From Microbacterium paludicola (GTDB lineage: Bacteria > Actinomycetota > Actinomycetes > Actinomycetales > Microbacteriaceae), in NCBI RefSeq assembly GCF_015235415.1, contig NZ_JADGLL010000014.1, forward strand, positions 1-64,000: 64,000 nt of DNA, in the 5' to 3' direction. A model generated the notes under the pieces. The model was not told the DNA's origin. It did not search any database and was given only the letters and a program-made list of their open reading frames with translations. This document shows positions 1 to 7,538 of the stretch, piece after piece (position 1 is the stretch's first letter; every line of letters starts with the position of its first letter). The position numbers were made by a program, and so were the translations under genes.

Positions 1-125
1 CCGGCGAGGCGGACCACGTGGAACGGGTCCATGACGGGGACGGCGTCGGGGAGTTCCTCGGCGGCAGCGGTCTTGAACCCGGCGAAGCCGTCCATCGCGA
101 CCACCTCGATCCGCTTCGCCCAGTC
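1..125 (-). pseudogene. ISL3-family transposase fragment, fused in frame to umuC
   Basis: Read on the minus strand, this end of the window encodes VEVVAMDG-type residues (IEVVAMDGFAGFK) followed by EELPDAVPVMDPFHVVRLAG. This is the conserved catalytic-core segment of ISL3-family transposases, where VAMDG carries the first catalytic aspartate and DPFHVV is a hallmark. No transposase start is present. The reading frame enters directly from umuC without a stop, so the piece is an internal fragment attached to the 3' end of umuC. The junction lies somewhere near 105-145 and cannot be fixed more exactly by eye. The fragment continues past the left edge of the window. Confidence 0.75.
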
Positions 126-1334
126 CGGAGCAGTGCGGAGACCGGCAAGGCCGATGCCGATCGAACCGGGCCCCGCCTTTCGGGTGATCTTGTCGAGCGT
201 GGCGCCGAGCTCGCGCGCTTTCGGGGACGGTTCGAACAGGTCGAGCATCGGCTGGACCGCGACCGGTTGAAGCCCGGTGAGCATCACGCCGGCGCGCACG
301 TATCGGTAGCCGGGGATCATCCTCGGCGGCAGCACGGCGATCGCGGCTTTGGCAATCAGCAGCGGGTTGTCGGTCGGTTCCGGGAACGTGACCGTGGCCA
401 CTGGGGAATGGTGCTGCTGCCCGAATGGCGACGTCGACGCGAAGACGGTCATCGTCTTGGCGACCGATCCTTGCCGGCGCAGACGGCCCGAGGCATGCTG
501 TGCGTAGATGCTCATGACCTGCGTCATCCGGTCGGCGGTGGTGACCGGTTCGGAGAAGGTGCGGGAGAACATCAGCTGCTGCTTGGTGTGGTGCAGCGGG
601 TCCGGCGGGATACAGGGGATGCCGCGCAGCTCAAGGACCGTGCGCTCGAGCACGATCGAGAATCGCTTGCGGATCATCTTGGTGTCCGCGTCCCGGAGAT
701 CTCGCATGGAGTGGATCCCGAGGGCGGCGAGCTTCTTCCCCGTGCGGCCGGCCACGCCCCACAGGTCGGTGACGGGGTGCGCTGCCAGGTGGGCGTCCAG
801 CCATCCGGCCGGGGCATCGTCGAGGGAGACCACTCCCCCGTGCGCGGGGACTCGCTTGGCCACGTGCTTGTTGACCAGCTTGGCGAGGGTCTTGGTCGGC
901 GCGATGCCGATCGACACCGGGATGCCGAGGTTCTGCAGCAGGGTCGCGCGCAGCTGCCGGCCGATCCCGACCGCATCAGAACGAGGCCCGAGGAAGGCCC
1001 ACGCTTCGTCCACGGAGTACGGCTCGACCGCCGCGGCCGCCTGGCCGATGATCGCGTGCATCCGGTTCGAGATCACGCCGTAGTTCTCATAGGCCGAGCT
1101 CTTCGCCACGACGCCGTGCCGCGCGGCGCGCCCGGCGACTTTGAACCAGGCGGTGCCGGTCTCGAAGCCGAGCGCCTTCGCCTCCGAGCTCGCGGCGACG
1201 ATCGCGCCCTCCCCGTTGGAGAGCACCACGACGGGACGATCGGCCAGCGCAGGGTCGAGAGATTTCTCCGCGGAAGCGTAGAACGAGTTTGCGTCGACCA
1301 GCGCGATGCGGCGGCTACCGGCTGGTGAAGACAT
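1..1334 (-). CDS. umuC: UmuC-like Y-family DNA polymerase, 3' end replaced by transposase sequence
   Basis: Translesion DNA polymerase subunit (polymerase V type). From ATG at 1334 the product begins MSSPAGSRRIALVDANSFYASAEKS; the IALVDANSFYAS stretch is the N-terminal catalytic aspartate motif of Y-family polymerases. The C-terminal region still shows RAGVMLTGLQP and LFEPSPKARELGATLDKITR, typical of UmuC. The start lies inside the umuD 3' end (20-bp overlap), so the two are co-translated. The usual last 20 or so residues are missing: the frame passes into ISL3 transposase sequence and leaves the window. It may still make a polymerase, because the lost part is the little-conserved tail that in other UmuC proteins helps contact partners. 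The left part is not seen. Confidence 0.85.
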   Translation of the reverse strand, partial: MSSPAGSRRIALVDANSFYASAEKSLDPALADRPVVVLSNGEGAIVAASSEAKALGFETGTAWFKVAGRAARHGVVAKSSAYENYGVISNRMHAIIGQAAAAVEPYSVDEAWAFLGPRSDAVGIGRQLRATLLQNLGIPVSIGIAPTKTLAKLVNKHVAKRVPAHGGVVSLDDAPAGWLDAHLAAHPVTDLWGVAGRTGKKLAALGIHSMRDLRDADTKMIRKRFSIVLERTVLELRGIPCIPPDPLHHTKQQLMFSRTFSEPVTTADRMTQVMSIYAQHASGRLRRQGSVAKTMTVFASTSPFGQQHHSPVATVTFPEPTDNPLLIAKAAIAVLPPRMIPGYRYVRAGVMLTGLQPVAVQPMLDLFEPSPKARELGATLDKITRKAGPGSIGIGLAGLRTAPDWAKRIEVVAMDGFAGFKTAAAEELPDAVPVMDPFHVVRLA

Positions 1335-1755
1335 GGAGGCTCGTTCTCACGACGCCGTAGATCGACAGCGCGGACAGCTCACCGACATGCAGGTCCGGGT
1401 AGCGCGGGTTGTCGGCGTGAAGGGTGACGCCGCGAGGCGAGATCCAGAGCCGCTTGACCGTGAGCTCGCCGTCGAGGACGGCGATCACGATGTCGTCGTG
1501 CACGGGGCGGAGGGAGCGGTCGACGATCAGGACGTCGCCGTGGCTGATCCCGGCCGGCTCCATGCTGTCCCCCGAGACACGAACGAACATCGTTGCCGTT
1601 CGGTCCTTCACCAGGTGCTCGTTCAAGTCGAGCTCATCGGTGATCCATCCCTCGGCCGGGCTGGGGAACCCCGCCGGCACGGCCACCGGCGCCAACGGCA
1701 GCGGGCGCAGCGGCGCCAGCAGCGCGGCTCTGCCCACCACGACGACGCGAGACAT
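1315..1755 (-). CDS. umuD: UmuD-like S24 self-cleaving peptidase
   Basis: Regulatory partner of UmuC, 146 aa. The LexA/UmuD (S24) fold is evident: the SGDSM motif holds the catalytic serine at about residue 64 and VKRLW the general-base lysine at about 101, with the same 37-residue spacing as E. coli UmuD. The short N-terminal arm before residue 35 would be removed after RecA-stimulated cleavage. I chose ATG at 1755 because MSRVVVVGRAALLAPLRPLP begins right after a purine-rich GGGGGTGG ribosome site; longer versions start in non-coding-like sequence. It overlaps umuC. A LexA-box-like sequence lies 20 bp upstream, in line with SOS control. Carriage of umuDC is common on conjugative elements. 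Confidence 0.9.
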   Translation of the reverse strand: MSRVVVVGRAALLAPLRPLPLAPVAVPAGFPSPAEGWITDELDLNEHLVKDRTATMFVRVSGDSMEPAGISHGDVLIVDRSLRPVHDDIVIAVLDGELTVKRLWISPRGVTLHADNPRYPDLHVGELSALSIYGVVRTSLHVFTSR

Positions 1756-1777
1756 CCGCCACCCCCGTGCCAGCTTC

Positions 1778-1789
1778 GAAGATTTGTTC
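1778..1789 (-). promoter_or_regulatory. LexA-box-like site upstream of umuD
   Basis: On the minus strand the sequence reads GAACAAATCTTC, followed by GAA. Actinobacterial SOS boxes have the form GAAC-N4-GTTC. This has one mismatch in the second half-site. Its position just upstream of umuD supports an SOS operator, but with only one full half-site the call is tentative. Confidence 0.45.
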
Positions 1790-1940
1790 AGTGGACGACT
1801 GTAACCCCGGGCGATGACGTCGACCAATCCCCCCGGCGTGGCGACCGGCGGCCACTTGGGGTTGTGCGCTGCCACGGTCGCGCGTATATTTGTATCTGTC
1901 AGAGATATCTATATGCGCTTACGCATGATCGGAGGCTCGC

Positions 1941-2156
1941 ATGACCTCTCTTCCTGCCGGCACCCGTCACGGCCGCGCCGTGGTGTTCTGGGCCGGATAC
2001 CTGCTCGCCCTGGCCGCGTTGATCGTCGGAGCCGTCGTCCTCGGCACTCGCCTGTGGCACGTGCTGCTGATGACCTTCCTCGCGATCCTGCTCCTCGTTC
2101 TGTGCGCCGTGCTCGTCTGGGCGGGCGGCGCCCTGTTCCGCGACCTGGAGCCATGA
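1941..2156 (+). CDS. Small two-helix membrane protein
   Basis: 71-aa protein with two hydrophobic segments (about residues 15-36 and 40-64) separated by a short loop, a basic N-terminus and an acidic C-terminus. A good ribosome site (GGAGG, 6 bp before ATG) supports the start. The stop overlaps the ATG of the next gene (ATGA), so the two form a small operon transcribed away from umuD. I recognise no family. The upstream 60 bp is unusually AT-rich for this element and contains several TATAT words that could serve as the promoter. Confidence 0.6.
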   Translation: MTSLPAGTRHGRAVVFWAGYLLALAALIVGAVVLGTRLWHVLLMTFLAILLLVLCAVLVWAGGALFRDLEP

Positions 2157-2395
2157 CCCGTTACCGCGTCGATCTGTCCAGCGCAGTCCGGGTGGCTGCG
2201 CAGGTCGACGTCGAACTCGGGACGGTCGCCGCGTGGCTGGTGCGGTCCGGACGCGCCCGGACATTGGTCGAGGGCCTGCCGCGCCCGGCCGCGGATCAGG
2301 CGGCGGTGCAGCAGGCCCTCGAGAGGAACCCGCATCTGCGTGAGGTGGCGCTGCAGCTGTGGGCTGCAGACCAGCTGCGCAGGCGGCCGGCTTAG
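2153..2395 (+). CDS. Hypothetical 80-aa cytoplasmic protein
   Basis: Starts at the ATG overlapping the preceding stop (ATGA). The product (MTRYRVDLSSAVRVAAQVDV...) is a small, likely soluble protein with two predicted amphipathic helices and a basic tail. It ends 3 bp inside the convergent nrdH gene. No known domain is recognised. The tight coupling to the small membrane protein suggests a joint role, but nothing in the sequence tells which. Confidence 0.55.
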   Translation: MTRYRVDLSSAVRVAAQVDVELGTVAAWLVRSGRARTLVEGLPRPAADQAAVQQALERNPHLREVALQLWAADQLRRRPA

Positions 2396-2622
2396 AGCCG
2401 GGCCACGAGCTCGTCGATCTTGTCTGGGCGGAACCCGGACCAGTGCTCCTCGTCGGTGACGACGACGGGCGCCTGCATGTATCCGAGCGCCTTGACCTGC
2501 TCGAGCGCAGCGGGGTCCTGGGAGAGGTCGTGGACCTCGTAGTCGATGCCTTTCGAGTCGAGAGCGCGGTGCGTGGCCGTGCACTGGACGCAGGCGGGTT
2601 TCGTGTAGACGGTGATCGTCAT
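2392..2622 (-). CDS. nrdH: NrdH-like glutaredoxin
   Basis: 76-aa redoxin with the CVQC active site at residues 11-14 (after VYTKPA), the fold of glutaredoxins with thioredoxin-like redox partners. The central YMQAPVVV holds the cis-proline, and SGFRPDKIDEL is the typical NrdH C-terminus. Known NrdH proteins are electron donors for class Ib ribonucleotide reductase. Here it is the last gene of the coupling-ATPase operon, with no nrdI/E/F nearby, so it may instead maintain thiols or supply reductant during DNA transfer-linked synthesis. The RBS (AAAGGAGAAACC) is clear. Confidence 0.9.
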   Translation of the reverse strand: MTITVYTKPACVQCTATHRALDSKGIDYEVHDLSQDPAALEQVKALGYMQAPVVVTDEEHWSGFRPDKIDELVARL

Positions 2623-2691
2623 CGGTTTCTCCTTTGTGTGGTGGTCAGAGGTGGACGGTGGACGGTTTCTTCTCCTCTCGTTCCTCGAGGG

Positions 2692-2961
2692 TCAGCGCTT
2701 CTTGTCGAGGCGCCGGTGGATGAGCGTGCCGCCGAGCACGAGCAGCAGGGCCAGACCGCCGCCGAGGATGAGCAGCTGCGGCAGGCCGAGGCCGACGCCG
2801 TCGACGATGGGCACGATCACCGCATCGCCGAGGGCGAGCAGCCCGTGCTGGACGGCCCAATCGCGGGCGGGTTCGAGGAACATCCCCGCGAACATGCCGC
2901 TGCTGACAGCGCCGGAGAGCAGCATGAAGAGGGTGATCAGGTCGTCGTCGTTGTCGCGCAT
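2692..2961 (-). CDS. Small membrane protein of the transfer operon
   Basis: 89-aa protein with hydrophobic stretches at about residues 9-28 and 56-80 and a basic C-terminus (HRRLDKKR), giving two membrane helices. It lies between the FtsK/VirD4-like ATPase gene and nrdH in the leftward operon. RBS-like AGGAGAGAGC precedes the ATG. The family is not recognised. The position suggests an accessory subunit of the DNA-transfer channel. Confidence 0.65.
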   Translation of the reverse strand: MRDNDDDLITLFMLLSGAVSSGMFAGMFLEPARDWAVQHGLLALGDAVIVPIVDGVGLGLPQLLILGGGLALLLVLGGTLIHRRLDKKR

Positions 2962-2976
2962 GCGCTCTCTCCTGTC

Positions 2977-5091
2977 TCAGTCGCGGGTGGGTCGGCGGAC
3001 GGTGACGGCGGCTGAGTCGGGCAGCGAGACGCCGCCCGGTTCGCCGGTTTCGAAGTGGCGGTAGTCGATGCAGAGGTAGTCGTCCTCGACGATGTCCTCC
3101 TCGATGGACTCGACCACGCCCCACATCTCGAGGTCCTCGTCGACGACGATGAGATCGCCGATCCGGATCTGGCCGATCGGCTCCTCCAGCGCGGGCCCGT
3201 ACCCCTCGAACAGGTCTGCCTCGGTTGCAGGCTCGGCGTCATCGACGTCGGGCTCGCTGGGCTCGAAGCGGATCTTGGCGGGGATCGGCACGACGTTCGA
3301 CGGCAGACCGTGTCGTGAGGCCGGCGTGGCCGGGAGGTCCGGCAGCTCGTCGGTGAGGCTCGGTGTCCAGTCGACGATCGGAGCCGAGACCCACTCGGTG
3401 TAGGACGGCATGGCGAGCTCCTCGCCCTCGTCGTCGTAGACGGGCTCGGGCGGGCGGATCGCCTTCCGGGTGTAGGTGACGATCGTTGCTTCTCGGATCC
3501 GGGCCAGGTGCGCAAGATCCTCGGTGTCGTCGGCACCAACCTTCTGCGGATCCGGCGTGTAGAACGCCTGCGCCTCGACCGGCAGCGACTCGGCATTGAG
3601 CGTGACACCGCGCCCCTGCTTGTTGCGCGGGATCGCGACGCCGACGGCGAAGCTGTCCCACATCATGTTCGCGCCCTGCGGGGAGAGGCGGCCGAGCGAG
3701 TAGCGGGCTCCGAAGTTGTCTCGCATCTCACCGCCGACGAACTCGACGTCGGGGCGCTGCAGGCCGAGCACCAGGTGGATCTTCGCGGAGCGCGCCAGGC
3801 GGGCCAGGTCCGGCAGCAGATCCAGCACGGGCGGCTGAGTCGGGTCACCCTTCTGCTTGACGGTCTTGTACCAGCGGATCACGCGGGCCTTGAACGTGGC
3901 GTACTCGTCGATGATCACCGCGAGGGGCTCGAAGTCAGCGACGGTGGCCTTGCCCTCCTCGATCAGCGAGTACCGCTCCTCCATGAGCTCGTGCGCCGCG
4001 TGCAGCATGCGCACCTGGTCCTCGATGCGGGAGGCGACCAGCTCGACGTTCGGCCAGTCCCGGAACCCGGCGAACTCGATTCGCTTGCCGTCCAGCACCC
4101 AAATCCGCCATCGGGCGTTGGCGAGGTGGGTCAGGATCGTGTGCTCGAGCGACGTCTTTCCTGAGCCGGTACCGCCGGCAATGAGGAAGTGCGGCGAGAC
4201 GGACGGCTGCCAGCACTGCGTGCGTCCGTCCTCGTCGACGCCGATGGGGATCTTGAACGCCTTGTAGACGGCGTGGGTCTGCTTCTCCTGCGGGCCGTCG
4301 ACCTCGTGACGGACCATGTCCGGCAGCTCGGGCCGGATCTCGAACATCACGGTGTCGGCCTCGAGGTCCCAGCGCGCGCGCCACCGGCCGGGGAGCATCT
4401 GGCTGAGGGTGCGTTCGATCTGGCTGCGGCGGGCGCCCTGCGAGATCCGCGGGCCCACGTTGTGCTTGACGTCGATGCGCTGCAGCTGCCCGAACGAGTC
4501 GAGCGTGATCTTGGTGGAGGCACTCTCCCCCAGCAGCGCCGCGACGACCTTCTCGGCCCGCTCGTGCGTCTTGGTCTTCTTCTCGCTGGTGGTCAGCTCG
4601 AGCTCGAGGAGGCACCGGCGCACGTTGTGCCGGCGCACCTTGTACGAAAGGCCCATCCGGCGCGAGAAGCTCTCGACCACCCGTGGGACGAACCGCTCCT
4701 CGTCGTCGTCGATGTCCGCTGCGTACCGGATCAGCACCCGCTGCGGGTTGCCGACCCATCCCCGCGTCCATCGACGCACCTTGACGAGATCCCGACTGGG
4801 GACGCGGGCGCCGAGCATCGGCATGACCGCCTGGATGCCCGGCTCGATCCGGCTGCCGCGCATGAAGGTGCGCACCGCTGAACTCACCATCGCCGCCGCG
4901 AGCACGCCGGCGCAGATCCAGATCGGCACGATCCACTCGGTGTGCTCGTCGATCAGCAGCAGAACGCCGTGAGCGACGACGGCGAGAGCGAGAAGGACAG
5001 CCACACTGCCCAGGCCGGCGATCCGCCGCGGCGGGAGCACGCTCAACGGCTGCGCCTTCGGCGCGCGCGGGCGGGACGCGGTGAGGCTCAT
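2977..5091 (-). CDS. FtsK/VirD4-like coupling ATPase (TcpA/TraB type)
   Basis: 704-aa membrane ATPase, the likely type IV coupling protein that recruits the DNA-relaxase complex and pumps DNA into the channel. Two transmembrane segments occur at about residues 25-45 and 55-75. The motor domain has Walker A GGTGSGKT at about 306-313 and Walker B VIIDEYA at about 391-397. The start at 5091 overlaps the preceding stop (ATGA); the longer open frame upstream is antisense-like. The C-terminal 150 residues are acidic and lack a known domain. Length and layout match actinobacterial conjugative-element FtsK/SpoIIIE-type transfer ATPases rather than chromosomal FtsK, which is longer. A double-strand DNA TraB translocase is possible, but the VirB4-like gene at 29-32 kb argues for a T4SS partner. 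Confidence 0.8.
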   Translation of the reverse strand: MSLTASRPRAPKAQPLSVLPPRRIAGLGSVAVLLALAVVAHGVLLLIDEHTEWIVPIWICAGVLAAAMVSSAVRTFMRGSRIEPGIQAVMPMLGARVPSRDLVKVRRWTRGWVGNPQRVLIRYAADIDDDEERFVPRVVESFSRRMGLSYKVRRHNVRRCLLELELTTSEKKTKTHERAEKVVAALLGESASTKITLDSFGQLQRIDVKHNVGPRISQGARRSQIERTLSQMLPGRWRARWDLEADTVMFEIRPELPDMVRHEVDGPQEKQTHAVYKAFKIPIGVDEDGRTQCWQPSVSPHFLIAGGTGSGKTSLEHTILTHLANARWRIWVLDGKRIEFAGFRDWPNVELVASRIEDQVRMLHAAHELMEERYSLIEEGKATVADFEPLAVIIDEYATFKARVIRWYKTVKQKGDPTQPPVLDLLPDLARLARSAKIHLVLGLQRPDVEFVGGEMRDNFGARYSLGRLSPQGANMMWDSFAVGVAIPRNKQGRGVTLNAESLPVEAQAFYTPDPQKVGADDTEDLAHLARIREATIVTYTRKAIRPPEPVYDDEGEELAMPSYTEWVSAPIVDWTPSLTDELPDLPATPASRHGLPSNVVPIPAKIRFEPSEPDVDDAEPATEADLFEGYGPALEEPIGQIRIGDLIVVDEDLEMWGVVESIEEDIVEDDYLCIDYRHFETGEPGGVSLPDSAAVTVRRPTRD

Positions 5092-5765
5092 GCTCGGGCC
5101 CTCGGAGGAATGACCGGCTCCGGATCCAGCAGCTCGGCGATCTCCGCTCGCACGGACGCGAGGTCCTCCTCGAGCTGCGCCCACTCCGCGATCCTGCGCG
5201 CGGTGACGGTGACGGCTCGCTCGCGCTCACGACGCGCGATGTCGCATTCGACACGGAGCGAGCGCTCCCGCATGGCCAGGCCGGCAGCCTCCCAGATCGC
5301 CTCCGGGGAGGCATCCGGGCTGATGAAGTAGTCGCGAAGCAGTTCCGGGTCACGGAGCCAGGTGTCATCGCGGAGGCGTTCCTCGACGGGCTGGTCGACC
5401 TCGTCGACGCGGCGGCGGAGCCACCAGAGATACAGGGCCCCGGCGACCCACAGCATGAGGATTGCGCTCGCGACGGTCTCCAGCGCTGACCACGCACCCG
5501 AGGCGATGGACGTCAGGAGCGCCACGGCCGCGAGCAGAGCAGCCCCGTTCGCCAGTGGCGAGATCTCGCGTAGGCGCGCGTAGGGTCGTTCGAACCTGGC
5601 CCGGATCTTCGAGTACCTCGCCAGCAGCATCCGCAGATGCTTCTCGACGTCGGGGTTGCGGATCGCGGTCTCGGCCCGCTCCACCAGACTCGCCCGCAGC
5701 GGCGGGGCGCTCAGCGGGGCGGTGTACTCCTGGCGTCGACGCGACGTCGGCTTGAGCTCGTCCAT
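5088..5765 (-). CDS. Membrane protein with coiled-coil tail, first gene of coupling operon
   Basis: 225-aa protein with a soluble N-terminus, two membrane helices at about residues 75-93 and 98-116, then a charged helical C-terminal half likely to form a coiled coil (RERERAVTVTARRIAEW). I chose ATG at 5765 because a perfect AGGAGG ribosome site lies 8 bp upstream and the conserved element promoter lies 27 bp upstream. It overlaps the coupling ATPase by ATGA. It is probably an assembly or docking partner of that ATPase. No family is recognised. Confidence 0.7.
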   Translation of the reverse strand: MDELKPTSRRRQEYTAPLSAPPLRASLVERAETAIRNPDVEKHLRMLLARYSKIRARFERPYARLREISPLANGAALLAAVALLTSIASGAWSALETVASAILMLWVAGALYLWWLRRRVDEVDQPVEERLRDDTWLRDPELLRDYFISPDASPEAIWEAAGLAMRERSLRVECDIARRERERAVTVTARRIAEWAQLEEDLASVRAEIAELLDPEPVIPPRARA

Positions 5766-5791
5766 CGAAGATCCTCCTGTTCGCTCACCCC

Positions 5792-5822
5792 TATAGGTGA
5801 GCCCGGAGGCCCCCGTCTGACA
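5792..5822 (-). promoter_or_regulatory. Element promoter P1 (TGTCAG-N17-CACCTATA)
   Basis: On the minus strand TGTCAG, 17 bp, then CACCTATA. It drives the coupling-ATPase operon (5765 to 2392). It is one of eight copies of the same bipartite motif in the window, all with identical 17-bp spacing. Confidence 0.75.
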
Positions 5823-5927
5823 GCCGTTCAGAGATCCAGGCCTCGCCGCGCGCCGCGCTGTGATCAGGTGACGCAGGGGCGATGCAGGGTGGGCATCGGC
5901 CCTGCATCGCCCCTGCATCCGCCCGGC

Positions 5928-5932
5928 ACCGG
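5928..5932. repeat. Target-site duplication, left copy (ACCGG)
   Basis: ACCGG directly abuts the left transposon end. The same five bases directly abut the right end at 25201-25205. A 5-bp duplication is the signature of the Tn7/Tn5053/Mu-type DDE transposases, so it fixes both boundaries. Confidence 0.9.
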
Positions 5933-5939
5933 TGTCCCT

Positions 5940-6037
5940 TCTCACGGTAGTTGTCAGAATGTGAGACGGACGTCATGCGGGATTACGCGAGTGCGGTGAC
6001 TGCCGTACGGGTCGATCCGTCTCACGAAAGTTGTCAG
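5940..6037 (+). repeat. Left-end TnsB-type binding sites L1 and L2
   Basis: TCTCACGGTAGTTGTCAG at 5940-5957 and TCTCACGAAAGTTGTCAG at 6020-6037 differ at only three positions and are spaced by 80 bp. They match, in inverted orientation, the four sites at the right end. Widely spaced left sites and packed right sites are the arrangement known in Tn7. No third left site is visible. Confidence 0.85.
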
Positions 6038-6421
6038 TAAACGATCGGACACGCGAGCGAGAACATCCAGGCGCTCACTCCATCGGCGATGCTGGGGCAC
6101 TGACCATCGCGCGCGGGGACGCAGTCGCACCTTCGGAGTCGACGCATGGCCCGTGGCCGGTTGGGATGGAACTGACCTTGAGGCCGGCCACGTCTACGTC
6201 GCCATCGGCTCGGAAGCCAACGAGATCGGCTCTCAGCCGCCCGACCAGTACGTTCGGACGCTGGAAGAGCCCGGTGACGGATAGAAGCAGCGCTTCACCC
6301 CCCGCGCACGTGATCTCGTTGCCGCGGTGGCCACGCCATTGACTCAGTGAGTGACCACCCTGGCGCCGTTTCCTTGACGCGGCATCCATCGATGTGTCTG
6401 GAAACAGTTAGTATCTGTTGC
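6038..6421. other. 383-bp stretch without a clear gene; short coding-like remnant
   Basis: Between the left transposon end and the first cargo gene no convincing gene is seen. On the plus strand about 6130-6283 reads GVDAWPVAGWDGTDLEAGHV and continues to a stop at 6281-6283 with protein-like composition, but it has no start codon. It may be the 3' remnant of a lost cargo gene. The rest is probably promoter region for the zinc-ribbon gene. Confidence 0.4.
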
Positions 6422-6649
6422 ATGTCAGTGTTGGACCGCGCTTCTCCCGACGATCTCGTCGGCTTGGATGCAGAGGACTTGGCCGAGCTGGGCAGGCGAC
6501 TCAAGCGTGAGCACCTCCGTCGCCGCATGTCGTTTCGTACGTGTGAGCACTGCGGCCGCACATGGCTGGCGCGCGCAGATGCGCGCTACTGCCAGGCAAA
6601 GTGCCGCCTGGCTGCCTTTAGGGCGAGGAAGAAGGCCGTCGATGACTGA
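6422..6649 (+). CDS. Small zinc-ribbon protein upstream of the methylase
   Basis: 75-aa basic protein with a C-terminal C-x2-C ... C-x3-C zinc knuckle (CEHCGRTW, then YCQAKCR), as in CGNR-type or phage-like nucleic-acid-binding ribbons. The N-terminal half is acidic and helical. ATG at 6422 is preceded by an AT-rich promoter-like stretch. The gene overlaps the start of the methylase by 8 bp, so they are co-expressed. It may help DNA recognition by the methylase. The precise function is unknown. Confidence 0.65.
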   Translation: MSVLDRASPDDLVGLDAEDLAELGRRLKREHLRRRMSFRTCEHCGRTWLARADARYCQAKCRLAAFRARKKAVDD

Positions 6650-7538
6650 GGCCGTGAAAATACGTGCTTCACGCCGATACGGCACCCTCTCCCCCTTGCG
6701 CTACCCAGGGGGCAAGGCCGCTCTCGCTGGCCTCTTCGCAGACCTCATCTCTGACCTCGGAATCGTGAACGCGACCTATGTCGAACCGTACGCAGGGGGC
6801 GCCGGCGCCGGGATTGCGCTGCTGCGCGAAGACCTAATCGAGCACCTCGTCGTCAACGACTTCGATCCGGCTGTGCACGCCTTCTGGCAGAGCGTGACCA
6901 CACGTACGGCGGATTTCGTGGATCGGATTGCCTCGGCACCGCTCACAATCGACGAGTGGCTGCGCCAGCGCGAGATCTACCGTGCCGCCCGAACAGCCGA
7001 TCCGCTCGAGCTCGGCTTCGCCTTCTTCTACCTCAACCGAACCAATCGATCCGGCGTCCTCACCGGCGGAGTGATCGGCGGTCTCGCCCAGACCGGCAAC
7101 TACAAAATCGATGCGCGCTTCAACCGCGACACGCTCATCGACCGCGTCAGTAGCATCGGCGCTCTGCGCGACCGGATCACTGTGCTCTCGCGAGACGGTC
7201 GATCAGTGATCCGCGACTACTCAGAGCGCTCCAACGCGTTCATGTACATCGACCCGCCGTACGTCCGAGCTGGCTCCCGGCTCTACCTCAACTCCTTCGA
7301 GCACCGTGATCACGCTGCTCTCGCGGACATCGTCAACGCGATTCAGTCCGCGCACTGGCTGATGACTTACGACGTGGCACCGCTCATCGAGAAGCTGTAT
7401 GCTGCCCACTTCGTCTGCCGATACGAGCTGAACTACTCGGCGCGCTATTACGGGGCTGCCGACGAGCTTCTCATCGCATCCCCCGACGTTGCGGCTTCAC
7501 TCATGAAGGGTCTGGCGAGGGTGCCGGCGTCAGCATGA
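6642..7538 (+). CDS. D12-class DNA adenine-N6 methyltransferase
   Basis: 298-aa Dam-family methylase. Motifs: YPGGK at 21-25 (D12-class N-terminal signature), VEPYAGGAG at about 48-56 (SAM binding), and the catalytic DPPY at 204-207. It transfers methyl from SAM to N6 of adenine in a short site that cannot be told from sequence. Length is normal for Dam-like enzymes. ATG at 6642 is inside the preceding stop region. No restriction endonuclease with a known fold is adjacent; the convergent gene encodes a ParB-domain protein and overlaps the methylase 3' end by 38 bp. The pair could be an unrecognised modification-based defence module, or the methylase may be solitary. Confidence 0.88.
   Translation: MTEAVKIRASRRYGTLSPLRYPGGKAALAGLFADLISDLGIVNATYVEPYAGGAGAGIALLREDLIEHLVVNDFDPAVHAFWQSVTTRTADFVDRIASAPLTIDEWLRQREIYRAARTADPLELGFAFFYLNRTNRSGVLTGGVIGGLAQTGNYKIDARFNRDTLIDRVSSIGALRDRITVLSRDGRSVIRDYSERSNAFMYIDPPYVRAGSRLYLNSFEHRDHAALADIVNAIQSAHWLMTYDVAPLIEKLYAAHFVCRYELNYSARYYGAADELLIASPDVAASLMKGLARVPASA

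Noticed and set aside
1897..1925. TGTCAG at 1897 as a ninth copy of the element promoter
   Set aside because: Seventeen bases further there is TTACGCAT, not CACCTATA.
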